From Diospyros lotus (lineage: Eukaryota; Streptophyta; Magnoliopsida; Ericales; Ebenaceae), in NCBI RefSeq assembly GCF_014633365.1, contig NC_068343.1:33015307-33079306 (forward strand): 64,000 nt of DNA, read 5' to 3'. This document shows positions 22,336-34,323 of the stretch, piece by piece. The notes under the pieces are model-generated. The model had not been told where the DNA came from, ran no database searches, and saw only the letters and a list, made by a program, of their open reading frames with translations. Positions within the stretch are counted from its first letter, which is position 1. Each line of letters opens with the position of its first letter. The translations under genes were made by a program, and so were the position numbers.

Positions 22336-23420
22336 TTATGTTATTGATAGGAGTATCAATATTAAGGACATACAAACCGTTACGTGTTGTTGCTTTACCA
22401 TAAAATAACTCATTTTTATAAAATGAACAACTATTGTCCTTAAATAAAAATGAAAATCCATCCTTGTCAAACAAGAATTAGAAATTATATTCCTAGTCAA
22501 ATTAGGATTGTAGTAACAGTTATGTAACTCCAATACAAGCCCTATGGGCAATGTTAATAAATAGGTCCCTACAATTAATGAAACAACTTTTGATCCATTT
22601 ACCACGTGTAGGTACACTTCTCCTATTATTAATCTCCTCGTACTCCTAAGCCCATACATGAAAGTGTAAATATGAGTACTAGATCCAGTATCTAATACCC
22701 ATGTGGACTGATCAAAAGTAGATAGATTAATTTCAATGACATAAATACCTGAAATGCCTTGAGTAGAACTCTTCTTACTCTACACTTCTCAGTTTATCAG
22801 AGTGGAGATAGACCGCATCCTCCTTGTTCTTTCGGGTTTGGGTCTTCTGGACTCTTCCAAATTGCGCTATGAAAGAACTTTTCTTCTTTTTGGCTTTCTT
22901 ACTCTTGGACTTGCCCCTGTGCGCCTTGGGCCCTTCAACTAAGAGAACACTTCCCTTGGCCTATAATCAATTTTAGGCTCGGTCTCCCTTAGTATGGATA
23001 ACAACTCTCCAAGAGTCTTCCATAACCGTTAGGGAGGGACTTGTAACACCAAATTTAGGGTAAGTTTCGGCATCCATACCCAAGTTCAGCTATAGCAACC
23101 TATTAATAAAACGTATCATCTCCATGACATATTTCTCAATAAATGATCCTTGAGCCTAGCCATGATCTCATAGGCATCATAACTCTTATGTTGCGACCTA
23201 TGTTTCGGGGTCATGGCAGCCAAGATGATATACCAAGCGATGATCATATCACCCTTGTGCATCGTCCAGGCCTAATGTGCTACTATTTCCTTAACTTGTG
23301 GCTTCGTAAAAAGATAGCTCTCTATCACATAGAGAATCTTATCATGTGTGAGGACTATCCTCAAGATGATCTCCCAGTTATAGAAATTAGTCTCGTTGAA
23401 GGTATTATTGCCCTCGAGTA
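22336..23420 (-). pseudogene. Copia E gag, protease and GAG-pre-integrase remains
   Basis: GAG-pre-integrase and protease context is seen at 22740-22336: a WVLDTGSS-like segment, then MYGLRSTRRLI, VYLHVVNGSKV, LVLELHNCYYNP and NIISNSCL. Upstream, 23420-22790 retains basic and lysine-rich gag C-terminus (KSKKAKKK) and gag pieces such as YDAYEIMARLKD and LLSILRETEPK in several frames. Many stops; no functional reading is possible. Confidence 0.7.
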
Positions 23421-24710
23421 TCGATCTTATCGACATGTTTCTAGACATTCTGGATCAACAACTGAATAGAGATATTATTATAATCATATTGAATTACAAA
23501 ATCATAAATTGCAAGAAGTAACATTTTATGATTGCTCTCACTATTTTCTACGAGTTTGCCACCCTCAAGACATAACTCGGGAAATCCCGTTGCAAGATTT
23601 CCTAGCGGGCTAGGATCCCATCTCCCCTCGCACAACCTTGAGTAACTCAACAAATTGTGCTAGGATCGATTAGGTAGGTACTTACTACCAATTGCATCTC
23701 TATGCAACTCCTAGATTCATTGGGTTGACAACTCCTTGTCAAGCACATCTTATGTGACTCTCAATCTTTGCCTCTATACTCAATAAGGCCTTGAGTGACT
23801 CAACAAACCCCACCTTTCTAATTAAGTCGAACCCATCATTCAGGGACATCTCATGGCCCATGAAACATAAGAATCATAGATGACACATGACCTTGAGTGA
23901 CTCAACAAATCAAGTGCCAGCTAAAAACCTAATGCTTCATAATGATGGAAGGCAAGTTGGCTAAATATTAATGAGGGATTTATTATTTATTTATTTAGGT
24001 CTCATCACATGCAATTAATCAAATTAATAATGCATAATAAATGACTCAAACCGGTGTATGGTATGGATAACTACAGCTAGTCCCCTCAAGCCATAGAAGG
24101 GAAGCTAGCGGGTCAAACCTAGGTGAAGAATCACATCTTGCTTCACAAGCACATTCTTCAAGCCTTCGTTAGTCTTCGAATCTTGTCTTCAATTTAGCTC
24201 CATCTCTTGCTCTTCATACAGACTACAACTATCACTACTTTATTCTATTCTACATACATTATATAGAATCAGAAATCCCGAGTTACATTTAGGGGGAGTG
24301 AGATGAGAAAAGAATGTACATCAAAGTATAAGAGATGCAGGACACGCAGGCCCTATTTCAAAAACCAAATTTACAAGCATTCATTCCCAACATAAAATAA
24401 ATGGTCGACTCGATCCATACCATACACCCATGCAATCAATCTAATTGATTCATTCACAGTTATGTTAATTAATAGTCGCATCTATTTCAATCTTAATGAA
24501 ACGCTTTCAATAAATTGAAAATTTGTATAATTTTGGAAAAACAAAATTGTTTTAATTATGTTGGGCTTAGGCTTCATCCATTAGTCTAACTAACAAGGCT
24601 CAACAGGTTTTGGATCAACCAATGCATGTCAAACATACACTAGCAGCCCAATAATTAATAAATAACTCAATTAACGGCCCTGGCCCAATTTTAATCACGG
24701 CCCATAAGTG
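23421..24710 (-). other. Copia E leader and gag N-terminal remains, no intact gene
   Basis: Repetitive phrase GAGTGACTCAACAA occurs several times at about 23640-23910 (CTTGAGTGACTCAACAAA and close variants). Otherwise degenerate sequence without recognised motif. Confidence 0.5.
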
Positions 24711-24754
24711 TCATACACTCATGGAACGGATAAAAATAATTAAAAATAGCCAAA

Positions 24755-25195
24755 CAATTTGGCCGGGCCCTACCCTAAGGGAACGGAACGCATTGGGCCA
24801 CCGAAGGGTCGGCCTGGGTGCTTCACATGGACCTCGGGCAAGGGTCAAACCGAAACCCGAGGGTGTGGGAGGGGCCGGGAAGCAACCGGGCAGCATGTCA
24901 CATATGCTGCCAGGCCAAAAGGGCCATTGGGCGCGCATGGGGCGTGCTAGGCGCGCCTGGGCTGTGCCTGGCGCGCGCTGGGTGCTCACGGCCGCAGGCC
25001 GTGCTGCCAGCAAGGCGCGCGCAGGTCGCGGGTCGCACCCGCGCGCGGCCTCGAGTGCGCACCATACGCGCGCGAAGCTGCGCCTGGCTGCGCCCCAGCG
25101 CGCGCGGCCGTTCCTGGCCAGGGCCCTGCGCGCGCCCAGGCTGTGCCCAACGCGCGCGGGCCCTGCTCGGCCACATCTTTCAACGCCCCGGTGCA
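24755..25195. other. GC-rich block in the copia E leader
   Basis: A run with many GCGCGC and CGCGCG steps, very different from the AT-rich surroundings. It sits between the PBS at about 25370 and gag. Long frames on both strands here are arginine- and alanine-rich artefacts of base composition. See the findings. Confidence 0.7.
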
Positions 25196-25369
25196 TCTGT
25201 ATGCACCCCGAACCCTATTTTTTGCTCTTTCGTGTCATACACGAACTTTTGCCCTTTCACCAAAAACGTTTTGCAACCAAAAAAATACAAACGCAACAAT
25301 TATTTAATTATTTCACAAATAATAACATAACCGAATCCGCATGTAAGGAATTGAAATATTTCGACGATG

Positions 25370-25382
25370 GCTCTGATACCAC
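25370..25382 (-). promoter_or_regulatory. Copia E primer-binding site
   Basis: Minus strand TGGTATCAGAGCC, one base after the LTR end TTTCA. It is an initiator methionine tRNA type site. Confidence 0.9.
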
Positions 25383-27309
25383 TGAAAGTAAAGCAAGATC
25401 GCTACGGGGCAAGCAGCGTAGTTTAAAAATTTTGAACCTTACCCCGATCCCGGCGATTGGATCAGCGTCGAAATCAAATCATTCACAAATAAATAAATAA
25501 ATCTAACCTTTAGATTATCGAGTCGTTCACAGATTCGAGCCGTCCAAGCGTCCGGCCTCTAACTTATGATACGCAGCACGCATCCGTTGGCAAGGAGAGC
25601 GGAATAGGAGTGTTAGCTCATTCTCCTTTGCGCGGCTTGTGTATGGATGAAAAAGAACCCCCTCGTTTCATATTGATGCCAAAAGAAACAGGGAAGAGTG
25701 AGCGGCAATACGTTTTTCAACTCTTGAAAAACGACACAAAAAATCCCTCTTTTTCTCTCTCTAATTTGGGCAACCCATAAAGGGATATCTATAGAGAAAA
25801 ATCCTAGAATTTCTAAAACCCTAATGAATTGGGTTAGCCCATTAATTCTAATTTAATTAGAATCTTAAGTGGGCTTATTTTAGTCTAACTAGAAATATAA
25901 TTAAATGGCCCAAATCTAATTCAAGTCCAAATATAATATTTAATATTTAGCCCAAATCTAATTTGGTCCAAATATAATATTTAATATTTGGCCCAAATCT
26001 AATTTAGTCCAAATATAATATTTATTTTAATATTTGGCCCAAATTCAATTTAATCCAAATATTAACTTAAGTCCAAATATATTTTATTTTCTATTTGCCA
26101 CTCCAACAAATAAAAAATTATTAAATTAGAAACTCCTTCCTAATTTAATCAATTGTTATTTTAGGAAACTCTTTCTATTATGACGACTCTTCGTCATATC
26201 GACGTCATTACGTCTATTTATTTTTTTTCCGTGAGAACCTACGACGGCACAACTTCTTGCCGAAGTGTCCCACTTAACCATACGTCTACTCTCTTGGTTT
26301 AAGTCAGAGACCGTGCCTATTGCGTATGACTCATTAGGCTTCCGAATATGTTGGCAATGTGTCAGTACAAACACATAAGACAAGATTGGCCTCTAGCAAG
26401 GCATCATGCCTACCCAATTATTCAGAAGAATTCATAATCCGCAAATAATCTTTCACGAGCATAGTTACCATGTAATACGATCCTCTCGTCAATGTATCTT
26501 ATGTGATCTCAAGTATGGCGATGTGTTGCTTGATAACGATCACATGAGTTTTCTTCAGTCTTCCGGATATCTTCACTTAATTAGAAAGTAAATCAATAAC
26601 TCCTTATTGATCTCTTTCACCATAACCATGGATTTAAAGTGAATATCCACCAAAGGCGCCTTAGATACATCATCCTCTATCAAGGGATAGACAAGTCCCA
26701 TCTTGGTTATACACCCATCTCCATAAGCCTCACGATATACCCAACGATCGCCCACGTGCAGCCTTTGTCTAGACCCATCGAAACGATGTCAAAGCATACC
26801 GGTCTTCTTATGAGATGACCGTGACAACCTCAGGTCCAAGGATTAGTTACACCCATCTCGTATCAGAATACCATCAACATATAACCAAAATGGATTCTCA
26901 TGGCAAGTCATGTCCAATGACATGTTCTCCAACATTAGTCACCTATGTACTTTCCTAGGCATTCCCATGCCTATGGGTGTGAGACCCCCATTGCTATCAC
27001 ATAGCAAAAACATAGCACATACAAGTCTTACCGCAATTGTTAATGTCCATTCTTGACATTGCTACGACTTGGGACGTTTAATGATGTCTAGAAACTATGA
27101 TGCATCATCTCACATCTTTATAGATTATTCACAGTATACATCATATGGACTTCTATCTAGTTTCATTCGGTTATTATAATAATAACAAGAAACTAATAGA
27201 AAGACTTCTTGTAAATTTGAACAACTTCTTATTCAAATAATAAACATGATTACAATTATTAGTGTACAACATGCCCAATCTGATTGGGTCTAGAGCACCT
27301 ACACTAACA
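25383..27309 (-). repeat. Copia E 5' LTR
   Basis: 1927 bp, TG...CA on the minus strand (TGTTAGTGTAGG to CTTTACTTTCA). It is uninterrupted, so it defines the family for the copies at 1258-2708 and 16355-19904. Its AT-rich array is shorter than in the 3' LTR. Confidence 0.92.
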
Positions 27310-27314
27310 CATTC

Positions 27315-29167
27315 TTGACATCAAGTTGTAATTTCTATCCATAGGTAGATGCCAATGCTAAGAGGATTCTAACAGTTGTCATTCGAGCAACAGGGGCAAA
27401 TGTTTCCAAATAATCAATGTCATAAGACTGAGTATATCCCTTGGCAACTAATCATGCTTTATACATGTCAAGTGATCCATCAGCTTTATACTTTAAATTG
27501 AAGATCCATCTACATTCCACCGGTTTTACATCGTTTGGTTTAGTTTCCATTTCCCAAGTATGGTTTTTTTCTAGTGCCTTCATCTCTTCCATCATAGCTG
27601 CTTTCTAGTTGACATCTCTCATGGCTTCCTCTAAGGATTTGGGAATAGCAATTGTATCCAAAGAAGTCAAGAAGCTTTTATGGGCAGGTGATAGGCGATG
27701 GTAGGATAAGTAGTTGGCCAATGGGTGTTTAGTACATGCCCTAACCCCTTTTCGAATAACAATGGGAAGGTCGAGGTCTGTATGCTCCAAGAATATTGAG
27801 TTTGGGTTAGGATTGCTGGACGTGGGGTTCTCACCTGGTGTGCTATCCAAACTCAAGTTCGGAGTTGATGTCAAGTGTGGCTAAGGATCACCAATGGGCT
27901 GTCGTCTCTTATAGACATAGGGAGAGCCTTTGTATCTAATAGTATCAACATGTCCAGAACCTTCCTTCTCCCTAGGAGAATTGGGTAAGATTGGAGAGGC
28001 AAGAATTGAAGAGTGAGAGAAATCAGTGCCTAATGGTGTTGTTCCAAGGGTAGGGTTAAGATTTTCCCAATCTAGGTTAGGTTGATCAATGATGGCTAAT
28101 CTGACTAAGGTAGACTCAAGGAAAAGTTGGGATTCATTGAATGTGACATCCTTAGAGACATATAATTTTCGAGATTCAAGATGATAACACTTATACCCCT
28201 TTTGAGTAGGAGAATACCCAAGAAACACATATTTAAGAGCTCTAGGGTCCAATTTATCCTTATGAATTTTAAGGATGTGGACAAAGTAAGCACACCCAAA
28301 CACCTTTAGGGGCAATAGTGTATGGTGATTTATTTCAGGAAAAAAGGTCATTAACTTTTGGAAAGGACTAAGGCCATTAATAACCCTAGAAGGCACCCTA
28401 TTGATGACATATGTGGCTGTCAAAACCGCTTCCCCCTAGAAATATTTGGGCACATGATGGTGATGAAGGATGCTTTGTGTGACATTGAGAAGATGCCTCA
28501 TCTTTCTCTCTGTCATCCCATTTTGTTGGAGAGTATCAACACAAGATGACTCATGAACAATACCCTCCTTCTGAAAATAGTTATGCAAGTGCATGTTAAA
28601 ATAATCCTGGGCATTATCAGTGGGAAATCGTTTGATAGGAGTGCCAAATTGGGTATGGATCATTTTAAAAAATGTGGGTAACACTGATCCTATGGCGGCC
28701 TTTTCTTTTAGAAGAAACACCCAACACATGCGCGTGCAATCATCAATAAATGTAATGAACCACTTTGCCCCAGAATAATTAGGTATTTTGGATGGCCCCC
28801 AAACATCAGAATGAACCAAATGGAATGGCATAGAAGCCAGTTTATTGCTAATAGAATAAGAAACTCAATGATGTTTTGCAATAATACATTCATCACATTG
28901 AAAATTGCTAGGATCTAAGGAATTGAATAAAGACGAAAACATTTGTTTTAACACAATAAATGAGGGATGTCCTAATCTAAAATGATGTAGCCATATAGCA
29001 GAAAGGTTAGAGGCAGACTGAGAGGAGTAGGCCAAACTATGTTGCTTCATTATAAAGCCTTCACCCTTCCGATCCAAGATGTAGAGCCCATTGTGAACCC
29101 TAGCCACACCAATCGTCTTCCCCGTGCCCTTGTCCTGAAACTTACACGTGTGGTGAGAAAATAGCAA
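27315..29167 (-). pseudogene. Copia A pol: integrase and N-terminal RT
   Basis: GAG-pre-integrase at 29167-28865 (KTIGVARVHNGLYILD, HFRLGHPSF, CDECIIAKHH). The integrase core at 28831-28436 has FHLVHSDVWGPSK, WFITFIDDCTRMCW, FPTDNAQDYFN and QQNGMTERKMRHLL, so catalytic D, D and E are readable. The C-terminus at 28423-27881 has KLDPRALKYVFLGYS and GYKCYH. The RT N-terminus at 27600-27315 has KNHTWEMETK-like, VKPVECRWIF and [10 protein letters not shown] in broken frames. It ends at the copia E insertion. Confidence 0.85.
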
Positions 29168-29169
29168 AG

Positions 29170-30436
29170 CAATTTAAATCATTAGTTAGTTTGGTAATAG
29201 AGATCAAACTTGTTGTTAGGCTTGGGACATGAAGAACTTGGTTAAGTGGAAAAAATTGATGATACTTTGTCTTTTCCTACTATAGGGATAGTAGTACCAT
29301 CGGCAATTGTGATTTGTTTAGTGGGTTCAAGAGCTTCATATGTTTCAAAAAACTGAATGTTAGGGGTCATGTGGTCGGTAGCTCCCGAATCTAGGATCCA
29401 TATGCTATTCTTATCAGTTTTAGAAGTAATGAAAGACTCAAAGGAAAGGTTACCTTGCTACACCAAGGAGCATGAGGCTCCATCCTGGAACGTCCAAAGG
29501 AAAGCTTTTAGTTTGCCTAATTCCTCCGGATTCAATTGTGTAGATTCTTCCACTTCTGAAATATCTTTCTTTGCTGCCTCCTCGTTTGGATCTTTGTTAG
29601 ATAAATAGCCTTGATGTTGCCCCATGTTCTTGAATCCTCCTATCCTGCTTAACACGGCCTCTCTTCCATGTAGCTTAAAACAAGTTTCTCTAGTGTGCCT
29701 TTCCTTCCTACAAAACATGCACCACTGTCCATCACGGTTGGAGGTTCGATTTTGACCCCCAAGCCTATAATCCAACCTTCTAGGAGCCTGGTATGTTGTT
29801 TTCCAGATTTGTTGCCGCCTCCATCTTGCTTTCTAACCAAGGTCGATCCTTCTGTGCTATGGACAAAAAGTATGGCAGATCTTCTATTCTCTTCACTCCT
29901 AACAATAGCAAAAATTTCATTTAAATTAGATAACTTATCCTTACCAAGGACTTGTACTTGAACCTGATCAAACTCAGGATTTAGGCTTGCTAGGAACTCT
30001 ACTATCCAACCTCGTTCAAGGATTCGATTGAGAGTGGCAGTGTCCTCTTGGCATACCATCTTAATGGCTTGATATTGATCAAGCTCTAACCAAAGACCTC
30101 TCATCAGATTGTAGTATTCAGTTGTAGTTGCATGCCCTTGTTTGGTACCATGGACTTTGTTTTAACATCAATGATCACTGATGCATTGACTTGTGAGTAG
30201 GTCTACTATATGGTCTCCCAAACTTCACGAGCAGTATTAAGGAACATAAAGTTCTTGCTAATCTCCGACTGCATCGAACTCCACAATCATGACATGATGC
30301 AGGAATCTTCCACATCCCATGTATTGAAGTTGGGATCGTTAGTTGCTAGAGGGTTTGTTGATAGGTGGCTGCTTTTTCCTCGGCCTTTAAGAACTGTCTT
30401 GACCAGCTAAGACCATTGGAGGAAGTTCCTACCATC
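29170..30436 (-). pseudogene. Copia A gag and protease
   Basis: The protease signature WILDSGATDHMT lies near 29400-29370. Gag pieces at 30104-29649 have RGWIVEFLASLNPEFDQV and QVLGKDKLSNLNEIFA. The next frame has CMFCRKERHTRETC, a CX2CX4HX4C knuckle at about 29715. The N-terminal LDGRNFLQWS and LVKTVLKGRG are at 30436-30370 with a stop between. Gag continues beyond the LTR element at 32282. Confidence 0.82.
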
Positions 30437-30441
30437 TAACC

Positions 30442-30611
30442 TGTGAGATTTATCATTTTAGTTATATTGACATCATGCTTATGTCATAGCTGACACCATG
30501 TTTATGTCATGGAAGATGTCATCATCCAAATAGGTGTATAATTTCTATGTTAGGTGAGGAATTTATTTCCTCCAACTAGGGTTTCTCTCTACCAATTTCT
30601 CTCATTCAACA
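30442..30611 (+). repeat. 5' LTR of the small LTR element
   Basis: Starts TGTGAGATTTATCATT and ends CTCATTCAACA. It lacks 15 bp (around GGATTAGTATA) that are present in the 3' LTR. Confidence 0.88.
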
Positions 30612-30624
30612 TGGTATCAAAGCC
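30612..30624 (+). promoter_or_regulatory. Primer-binding site of the small LTR element
   Basis: TGGTATCAAAGCC, an initiator methionine tRNA type site with one change from the common TGGTATCAGAGC. Confidence 0.85.
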
Positions 30625-32096
30625 ACCAAAACCCTAGTTGTCAACCATCTCCATCACCCAGATCCAACCACCACTTTTGTCGCTGCCACCTGCTCCCGCG
30701 TCCACCTATGTCGCTGCCGCCAACTGCTTCAGATCTGTCGACCACCATTCACATCCAGATCTGCCCGTCACCCAGCGCCGCCTCCTTCCTCCAGATCGAC
30801 TGCCTCCTTGCACGTCTGTTGCTCCTTTTGCGTCTATTTATCATTGCCGCTGTATCACCAATCTGTCAACCGTCATTGTCGACCATAGATCGGTCGTCAC
30901 GATCACAATCAACGGCCGATCTCATCTTCAACGTCCTCATTGGTTAGTTGCGACTTCAGATCTCGCGGTCGGCCTCAGATCTCACCTCCATAGCCGTCGC
31001 TGCCACTTCTAGATCGGTCGTCTTCACAGCACTGCCGTCGGCCCTTGCTTCCAGATCTGCTGCTGCAGTTGTCTGTCGCTGCCTTTCCCATCCAGATCCG
31101 CCGCCTCTGTCGCTATTGCTCACCAGATTTGGCCAGTCTTGCTTCAAATCCGGCCATTTTCTTCGTGGCTAACCCCAGATCTGGCCGTGCTTGCCTCAGA
31201 TCTGGTCGTCGTTGCTACTGCAAGTGATTTTCTCCGACCAAATTCGGCCAGATCTGGCCACCGTTGCTACTGCCAGTAATTTTCTCCGGCCAAATCTGCC
31301 CAGATCCAACCAAACAACGCTTCAAATCAGGTCAGATCTATCTCTGCGGTCTCTTTCCGGTCGCGTCTTCTCAGATCCAGCCATGCTTGCCTTAGATCCG
31401 GTCGTTCCTCTCCAGATCTGTGCCAAATCCAGCCATTGCAGCCACTGTTGCCCCTCATCATTTCTATCCAGATCTGTCCATCCAGCCCTCATTGTCCAGA
31501 TTTGCCTCTCTTCGTTCGGATCTGTCAATTTCGATCAAAATTTGCCTCATCGGTCTCTCGTCGGATCTGCCTCATCGGTTGCTGTCTCTCCAGCCATCAT
31601 TTCTCAGATCTGGCCGTTCCTCTTCAAATCTGGCCGTTAATCCTTGAGATCTAGCCGTCAATCCCTCAGATCCGGCCACCACTGTTTAGATCCGACCGTC
31701 AATCTTCAAATTCGACCGCTCGTCTCAGATCTCGTGGCTGCTTATCATATCTCGTGACTAGGATTTTGCAGATCTCATCTCCTTCCAGCGCGGCTCTCAG
31801 ATCGACGTGCTTTCAGACCTCCTTCTATCTCCTTTCAGCTCATCTCTTAGATCTCGCAGTCTCTTCTCCAAATTTTGTGCATTGCATAGATCTTGCGTTG
31901 CTGGTGCATCGCCGATCTACTATCATCGTCGCTGCTGCCAAGATCTGCCTCCAGTCATCACCTCAGCAACCTCTAATTGTCGGTCGAATTTGTTACTCAT
32001 TTGAGGAGCAACCATCTTTTACAGCAACACCCTCACGCGCCCTCGAATAAATTATAATTGTAACAAGTTTAGAACATATAATACATATGTTCCAGC
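30625..32096 (+). other. Non-coding interior rich in AGATCTG/AGATCCGG words
   Basis: Several overlapping long frames on both strands are serine-, leucine- and arginine-rich, with no gag, protease, integrase or RT motif. They result from the repetitive composition. No gene is called here. Confidence 0.7.
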
Positions 32097-32281
32097 TTAG
32101 AGATTTATCATTTTAGTTATATTGACATCATGTTTATGTCATGGCTAACGTCATGTTTATGTCATGGATGATGTCATCATCCATTTAGGATTAGTATAAA
32201 TAGGTGTATAATATCTATGTTAGGTGAGGAATTTATTTCCTCCAACTAAGGTTTCTCTCTACCAATTTCTCTCATTCAACA
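32097..32281 (+). repeat. 3' LTR of the small LTR element
   Basis: Starts TTAGAGATTTATC (first bases diverged from TGTGAGATTT) and ends CTCATTCAACA. Confidence 0.85.
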
Positions 32282-32286
32282 TAACC

Positions 32287-32384
32287 GATAGGATGGATGA
32301 ATGCCTGGTAACTCTCTAGCAATAAGGGGTTGATCCAATGGAAGGATGTCTCCGGTGGTGACTGTTGGAGTTGGATTTCTTCAA
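32287..32384 (-). pseudogene. Copia A gag N-terminal codons and 5' LTR scar
   Basis: Minus-strand reading gives NPTPTVTTGDILPLDQPL and ARELPGIHPSY, in frame with LDGRN beyond the small LTR element. The frame is closed upstream by TGA within TGTTGAAGAAA. These 11 bases match the LTR start of copia A with one change, which suggests a deletion joining the LTR tip to gag. Confidence 0.6.
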
Positions 32385-33777
32385 CACTTTCTTTGAGAAA
32401 TATAAATGTCTTGCTTTGACTAAACTACCTCAATAATCAGAAAATATTTCAAGGGATCCAAATTCTTAATCTAAATTTGTTGGTAAAGATGTGCCTTCAA
32501 TTCAGTGATACCAACATCATCATCCCCTGTAATTACTATATCATCAATATGGTCCCACTAAAAGAATGTGGCGGCCAAACTGAGAGCGATAAAAAACAAA
32601 ATGATCAGCTCCATTACGAATTAACCCAAACTCAAGAACAACTGAACTAAATCGACCAAACCAAGCTCAAGGAGACTATTTTAAGCCATATAAGGATTTT
32701 CAAAGGCGATAAATGAGCCTAGATTCCCCTTGAGCAATAAAGCTAGGAGGTTGTTCCATATACGCCTCTTCTTATAAATTGCCATGAAAGAAGGCATTCT
32801 TGATGTCCAGTTGATGAAGAGGCCAGTGAAACTTAGAAGCAAGGGACAAGAAAAGGCGAACAGAGGAGATCTTAGCAATAGGAGAGAAAATGTGTCGCCA
32901 TAATCAAGGCCAAAAACCTGAATGTATCCTTTAGCAACAAGGCGAGCCTTAAGGCAATCAATCTAGTCGTCAAGACTAACTTTTACAATGTAAACCCAGT
33001 AGACTTACCCTTGAGAAGAGGTATCAACTCCCAAGTCCCAATGGAATGTAAGGCAGACATTTCTTCAACCATAGCAACCCGCCACCCGGGATGGGAAAGA
33101 GCTTTTGGAACAGATTTAGGAAGAGAAATAGAAGATAAAGAAGAAACAAAAGCAGAATATCTAGGGGACAAAGAATTATAACTAACAAAATGTGAAATAG
33201 GATGGAGAGTGGAGCAATGATGAGTACCTTTACGAAAAGCAATGGGTAAGTCAAGATCAAAAATCGAGGGAGACGGACCATAGAAGGAATAACCAATGGG
33301 CACAGAGGATGAGTCAGTGGACGGCTCCCTTGGACTGGCAACGACAGGCATTGTTGGTGGGGCCACAGGACAAGGATGCTGCTGATAAACCTAAAGATCA
33401 AGGCGATTGAGGCGAGAGGTAGGGGGCGATGGACAAGGAGAAAAGGAAAGGTCAAGAAAAAGAACAGGCAAAGGTAAGCCAGTAGACACAGACTCGAAGA
33501 ACTTAGACGAAGAGAGAAAATAAGGAGATGACTCAAAGAAGGTAACATCCGCTGAAACAAAATAACAAGCTAATTGAGGAGAGTAGCAACGATACCCCTT
33601 TTGAAGGCATGAATAACTAAGAAAAACATATTTGACGGAATGAGTGGATAGCTTATCATGATCGGGGGCAAGATGGTGAACAAAGCAAGTGCTTCCGAAG
33701 ATACGAGGAGGGAGAGAATACAAGTCAACCCAAGGAAGGAAAAAGAACAGAATGAGGAATTTAGTCATTAAGGACAA
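32385..33777 (-). pseudogene. Copia C pol: integrase C-terminus and N-terminal RT
   Basis: 33777-33391 has RIFGSTCFVHHLAPDHDKL, VKYVFLSYSCLQKGY and FVSADVTFFESSPYF, the copia integrase C-terminal region. 33366-32983 has FDLDLPIAFRKG and WRVAMVEEMSAL leading into RT. RT is broken between 32980 and 32385; HIDDIVITGDD (for YVDD) is near 32560-32530, and DIYISQRK is the last readable segment before the copia A insertion. Confidence 0.8.
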
Positions 33778-33799
33778 AGTATGGCGTTTGATTAATTAA

Positions 33800-34323
33800 T
33801 ATGCAGTTAAGACAACATCATCCCAGTATTGAAGCGGAACGTGCATATGAAGAAGAAGCGTTCAAGCAGTCTCAATTAAATGATGATTCTTTCATTCAGC
33901 CACCCCATTTTGTTATGGGGTTCCAGGACACGAAGTTTGGTGAAGAATCCCATTAGATGCCATATAGGATTTAAATAGTGAGGACAAATATTCAAAAGCA
34001 TTATCACTACGAAGAACATGGAGAGGCATATTAAACTAAGTTTTAATTTCAGCACAAAATGTAGTGAAGGCAAAAAATAATTCTGAACGCTTTTTCATTA
34101 AATATAGCCAAGTAGTTCGAGAAAAATCATTAATAAAGGTTACAAAATAACGAAAACCTTCTTTTGAACTGACACGATTGGGACCCCATACATCCGAATA
34201 AACCACTGAAAAATGAGAACTAACACATTTATTGACTCTACTCAGGAAAGAACTATGACTATGTTTCCCAAGTTGACAAGACTCACACTCTAAGGAATAA
34301 ATACTAGAGAAACTGAGAACCAT
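33800..34323 (-). pseudogene. Copia C pol: integrase core
   Basis: 34323-34036 has CESCQLGKHSHSSF, VVYSDVWGPN, GFRYFVTFINDFSRTTW and YLMKKRSELF. 34073-33876 continues in other frames to FTKLRVLEPHNKMGWLNERI, equal to the QQNGVAERKN region (the glutamate context is degraded). Confidence 0.8.

Larger units (their letters stand above)
16355..27309 (-). mobile_element. Copia E, long-LTR element inserted in copia A RT
   Basis: The 3' LTR is 16355-19904 (with an RTE LINE inside) and the 5' LTR 25383-27309. Exact CATTC duplications flank it at 16350-16354 and 27310-27314. The 5' LTR is followed on the minus strand by TGGTATCAGAGCC. The 3' LTR is preceded by GTGCAAGTGGGAGAA. Interior is about 5.5 kb with decayed gag-pol and a long GC-rich leader. 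It is larger than copias A-D and carries 1.93-kb LTRs. Confidence 0.92.
30442..32281 (+). mobile_element. Small non-autonomous LTR retrotransposon in copia A gag
   Basis: 1840 bp with a 170-bp 5' LTR and a 185-bp 3' LTR, exact TAACC target duplications (30437-30441 and 32282-32286), and a PBS directly after the 5' LTR. Removing it rejoins the gag register across SYR/LDGRN. The interior has no gag-pol and consists of pyrimidine-rich sequence with dozens of CAGATCTG- and AGATCCGG-type words. It is larger than a classical TRIM and could be an internal deletion derivative that kept only a copia leader. Confidence 0.88.
9525..32384 (-). mobile_element. Copia A, inserted in copia C and itself carrying three insertions
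   Basis: Its 3' LTR is 9525-9602 plus 14961-15137 (split by copia B). Pol runs from 15145 to 16349 and resumes at 27315 after copia E. Gag ends at about 32384 after a small LTR element at 30442-32281. The left flank is CTTTA (9520-9524) and the right flank CTTTC (32385-32389), one mismatch. The 5' LTR is nearly absent: the right end shows only TGTTGAAGAAA, matching the LTR start TGTTAAAGAAA, before gag codons begin. The leader, PBS and most of the 5' LTR appear deleted. Confidence 0.75.

Noticed and set aside
24711..25500. Long proteins on both strands in the GC-rich block
   Set aside because: Low-complexity Arg/Ala/Gly/Pro frames on both strands caused by base composition; no domain.
30638..32050. 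Several open frames in the small LTR element
   Set aside because: Overlapping Ser/Leu/Arg-rich frames on both strands from repetitive AGATC words; no gag or pol motif.
33024..33560. 178-residue Leu/Phe-rich minus-strand frame in copia C
   Set aside because: Out-of-frame shadow of the integrase-RT linker frames at 33391-33777 and 32983-33366.
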